In this document: positions 62,094 through 64,000 of the stretch, piece by piece | Position numbering within the stretch: the first letter of the stretch is position 1 | How the letters are laid out: each line of letters opens with the position of its first letter | Source of the DNA: Spongiibacter nanhainus | GTDB taxonomy: Bacteria > Pseudomonadota > Gammaproteobacteria > Pseudomonadales > Spongiibacteraceae | NCBI RefSeq assembly: GCF_016132545.1 | Contig: NZ_CP066167.1 | Span: 1,019,001 to 1,083,000 of the forward strand | DNA: 64,000 bases | Direction: 5' to 3' | Program-made: the position numbers and the translations under genes | Notes under the pieces: model-generated | Database searches by the model: none | The model's input: the letters and a program-made list of their open reading frames with translations, nothing else | What the model was told of the DNA's origin: nothing

Positions 62094-63113
62094 TCAGTTG
62101 CATAGCGCCAAGGCGTCTCTGGCGATGGGTTCGATCATGGCGTTAAAGGCAGCGGCCCGGGTATTGGAGGAGTTGCCCTCAATACTGCGTTTGACCACCC
62201 CCTGGAGAATCGCGGCCAAGCGGAAGTAAGAGAACACCAGGTAGAAGGACCAATTGGATGGGCGTGCGACGTCACTGCGCGCAAAGTAGCGCTCGATATA
62301 CTCTTCTTCGCTGGGAATGCCCAACTCGCGGCGATCCAGTGAACCCAGCCCGGCCAGCTCGCAATCACCAGGCAGTCGCCACTGCATACATTGGTAGGCT
62401 AGGTCGGCCAGGGGGTGGCCCAACGCAGACAGCTCCCAGTCAATCACGGCTAAAATGCGCTCGTCGCTGGGGTGGAAAATCATGTTGTCCAGGCGATAGT
62501 CACCGTGGCTCAACACCACTCTGCCGTCACAGGGTGGCAAGGCTTCTTGGAGGTAGCCGATGATGGATTCCATCTCAGCGATATGGCGGGTTTCCGCTGC
62601 GCGATACTGCTTGATCCACAACGCTAGTTGTCGCTCAAAATAGCCTTCGCCGCGGCGGCTGTAGTCCGCAAGCCCCAGCGCATTGATGTCCAGAGAATGT
62701 AATTCGGCCAGAGTTTTATTCATGGCGTCGAAAATGTTGGCGCGCTGGTCTGTGCTCAACTCCGGCAGTGAAGGCGCCCAAAAAATCCGTCCCTCAACAT
62801 GCTCCATCAGATAGAACTCGCTGCCAATCGCGGTTTCGTCCCGGCAATAGTGAAGCATGTTGGGGACGGCAAAGTTGACCTTTGCCAGCGCTGCCATAAC
62901 GCGATACTCGCGGTCTATGGCGTGGGCGGACTTCAGTAGTTGGCCTGGCGGCTTGCGCCGCAATACGTAGTGCTTATCGTCTATGGTGACCAAAAAGGTA
63001 GGATTGGACTGTCCACCGGGAAATTTCTCGGCTCTAATATCGCCCACTTCAAGGATATTCTGATCGGTGAGGTACTGTCCCAGACGCTGGGTATCTAAAT
63101 GATCTACACGCAT
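62094..63113 (-). CDS. APH-family phosphotransferase (ACAD10/11 N-domain type)
   Basis: A 339-residue kinase-like protein. The ATP-binding start LRRKPPGQLLKSAHAIDREY and the catalytic block LSHGDYRLDNMIFHP, then ILAVIDWELSALGHPLADLA (near residue 200), are complete. This group is widely found next to acyl-CoA dehydrogenase genes and is fused to one in animal ACAD10/11, where the kinase domain phosphorylates 4-hydroxyacyl-CoA to allow its elimination. The acyl-CoA dehydrogenase gene here is immediately upstream (3-bp gap), so a 4-hydroxyacyl-CoA route is a fair guess. Confidence 0.9.
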   Translation of the reverse strand: MRVDHLDTQRLGQYLTDQNILEVGDIRAEKFPGGQSNPTFLVTIDDKHYVLRRKPPGQLLKSAHAIDREYRVMAALAKVNFAVPNMLHYCRDETAIGSEFYLMEHVEGRIFWAPSLPELSTDQRANIFDAMNKTLAELHSLDINALGLADYSRRGEGYFERQLALWIKQYRAAETRHIAEMESIIGYLQEALPPCDGRVVLSHGDYRLDNMIFHPSDERILAVIDWELSALGHPLADLAYQCMQWRLPGDCELAGLGSLDRRELGIPSEEEYIERYFARSDVARPSNWSFYLVFSYFRLAAILQGVVKRSIEGNSSNTRAAAFNAMIEPIARDALALCN

Positions 63114-63116
63114 GGG

Positions 63117-64000
63117 CTAACCCTGACCGTATTTTTTCAAGGTTTGTTTGGCCAGCGATGCGAGGTGGACTTGGTCGGGGCCGTCGGCGATGCGGCACCA
63201 GCGCGCATAGGTGAAGGCTTCTGCCAGGAACAGGTCTTCAGTTAGGCCAGCCGCGCCGTGAAGTTGGATGGCGCGATCCAGAACCCGCTGCGCCATCTGC
63301 GGTGCCACAATTTTAATCATGGCGATGATATCCCGGGCGTGTTTGGCGCCGAGGTCGTCCAGTCGTTGTGCCGCCAACAGCGTCAGTTGTCTGGCTTGTT
63401 CGATATCACATACTGAATTGGCGATGTCTTCCCTTACGCTGCCCTGTTGCGACAGCGGTTTGCCGAAGGCGACTCGGGATTCTGCACGCTGTACCATTTC
63501 TTCCAGGGCACGCTGCGCGCAGCCAATAAGGCGCATACAGTGGTGGAGTCGACCTGGGCCGAGGCGCCCTTGAGCAATTTCAAAACCGCGACCCTCGCCC
63601 AGAATAATATTCTCTGCCGGCACCCGGACATTGTTGAAACGCAGCTCCGCGCGCCCTAGAGGAGCATCGTCATAGCCCATTACCGTCAATGGGCGGATAA
63701 TTTCCACCCCGGGCGTCGCGGTGGGGACCAATATCTGTGATTGCTGTTGGTGGACGCTGTCATTGTGAGGGTCGGTTTTCCCCATCACGATCAGTAGCTG
63801 GCAATCACTGTGCATGGCGCCGCTGATGAACCACTTGCGACCATTGATCACGTAGTGGTTCCCATCGCGTCGGATTTCTGTCTCTACATTGGTGGCATCG
63901 CTGGAGGCGACCTGGGGTTCGGTCATCGCCACCGCGCTGCGAATACGGCCCTCTGCCAATGGTTGGAGCCACTGTTGTTTTTGGGCGTCTGTGGCATAGT
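63117..64000 (-). CDS. Acyl-CoA dehydrogenase (ACAD11-like), 5' end cut by the window
   Basis: A partial FAD enzyme of 294 residues seen, running off the right edge. The frame is continuous to the last base (the codons before the visible Met read [20 protein letters not shown]). It has [20 protein letters not shown] at the FAD site, [20 protein letters not shown] at the end and the [20 protein letters not shown] block. The catalytic residue and length fit the long ACAD11 group. It is adjacent to the APH-type kinase gene, so the two probably form a 4-hydroxyacyl-CoA dehydration and oxidation pair. Confidence 0.92.
   Translation of the reverse strand, partial: YATDAQKQQWLQPLAEGRIRSAVAMTEPQVASSDATNVETEIRRDGNHYVINGRKWFISGAMHSDCQLLIVMGKTDPHNDSVHQQQSQILVPTATPGVEIIRPLTVMGYDDAPLGRAELRFNNVRVPAENIILGEGRGFEIAQGRLGPGRLHHCMRLIGCAQRALEEMVQRAESRVAFGKPLSQQGSVREDIANSVCDIEQARQLTLLAAQRLDDLGAKHARDIIAMIKIVAPQMAQRVLDRAIQLHGAAGLTEDLFLAEAFTYARWCRIADGPDQVHLASLAKQTLKKYGQG

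Overview
The window is 64 kb of chromosomal DNA from a high-GC, aerobic, Gram-negative bacterium, most likely a marine gammaproteobacterium. This rests on four large TonB-dependent outer-membrane receptors, a BCCT transporter, a PQQ alcohol dehydrogenase, a yqjDE-like operon, class II fumarase and the general gene style. A placement near Spongiibacteraceae/Cellvibrionales is an inference and was not tested. No rRNA, tRNA or CRISPR array was recognised.

Layout. 1-1.3 kb: end of a membrane-protein gene, then one well-formed integron-type gene cassette (gene plus a 99-bp attC) and a second cassette-like gene. 1.5-7.3 kb: a UbiA-type prenyltransferase, then a LysR gene divergent from a SnoaL-like protein / SDR / TonB-receptor operon, with a 21-bp tandem-repeat array in the divergent region. 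7.5-13 kb: a fused indolepyruvate ferredoxin oxidoreductase, a DUF6607-like secreted protein, a duplicated palindromic repeat and a DUF6491-like protein. 13-16.6 kb: an iron unit with a Fur-box-like site between an ABM monooxygenase and a siderophore receptor, plus an AraC-type regulator that seems to lack its second HTH. 16.7-21.8 kb: fumC, then an insertion zone in which an IS1182-family and an IS5/IS427-type element sit between two minus-strand genes that each end in an 81-bp attC-like sequence.

22-30 kb: a TonB receptor, an acyl-CoA dehydrogenase, and a coenzyme F420 locus (fused FO synthase cofGH, cofC, and the F420:NADP oxidoreductase npdG). A second 21-bp repeat array of the same family lies directly upstream of cofC. 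Two candidate F420 users lie further along: a DDN-type reductase at 36.2 kb and a luciferase-like oxidoreductase at 43.1 kb. 30-38 kb: a small beta-barrel protein, a PQQ/heme c alcohol dehydrogenase, an envelope-stress set (YqjK/YqjE/DUF883 operon, CsbD, BON protein), the DDN protein and a beta-propeller lipoprotein. 38-43 kb: another TonB receptor and a PAS-GGDEF-EAL protein with a degenerate GGDEF site.

43-48.4 kb: a three-gene operon (luciferase-like F420 oxidoreductase, DUF7064/7065-like protein, PEP-synthase/rifampin-phosphotransferase-like enzyme) divergent from a TetR gene, with a perfect 16-bp palindrome between them. This is the best candidate for an undescribed pathway. 48.9-54.3 kb: porin, BCCT transporter, DnaQ-like exonuclease and a cNMP/CBS/DUF294 signalling protein. 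54.6-64 kb: a catabolic region (SDR, epoxide hydrolase, rhodanese, acyl-CoA synthetase, Zn-alcohol dehydrogenase, aldehyde dehydrogenase, APH-type kinase, acyl-CoA dehydrogenase) whose genes together suggest oxidation of an alcohol to an acyl-CoA and its entry into beta-oxidation-like steps.
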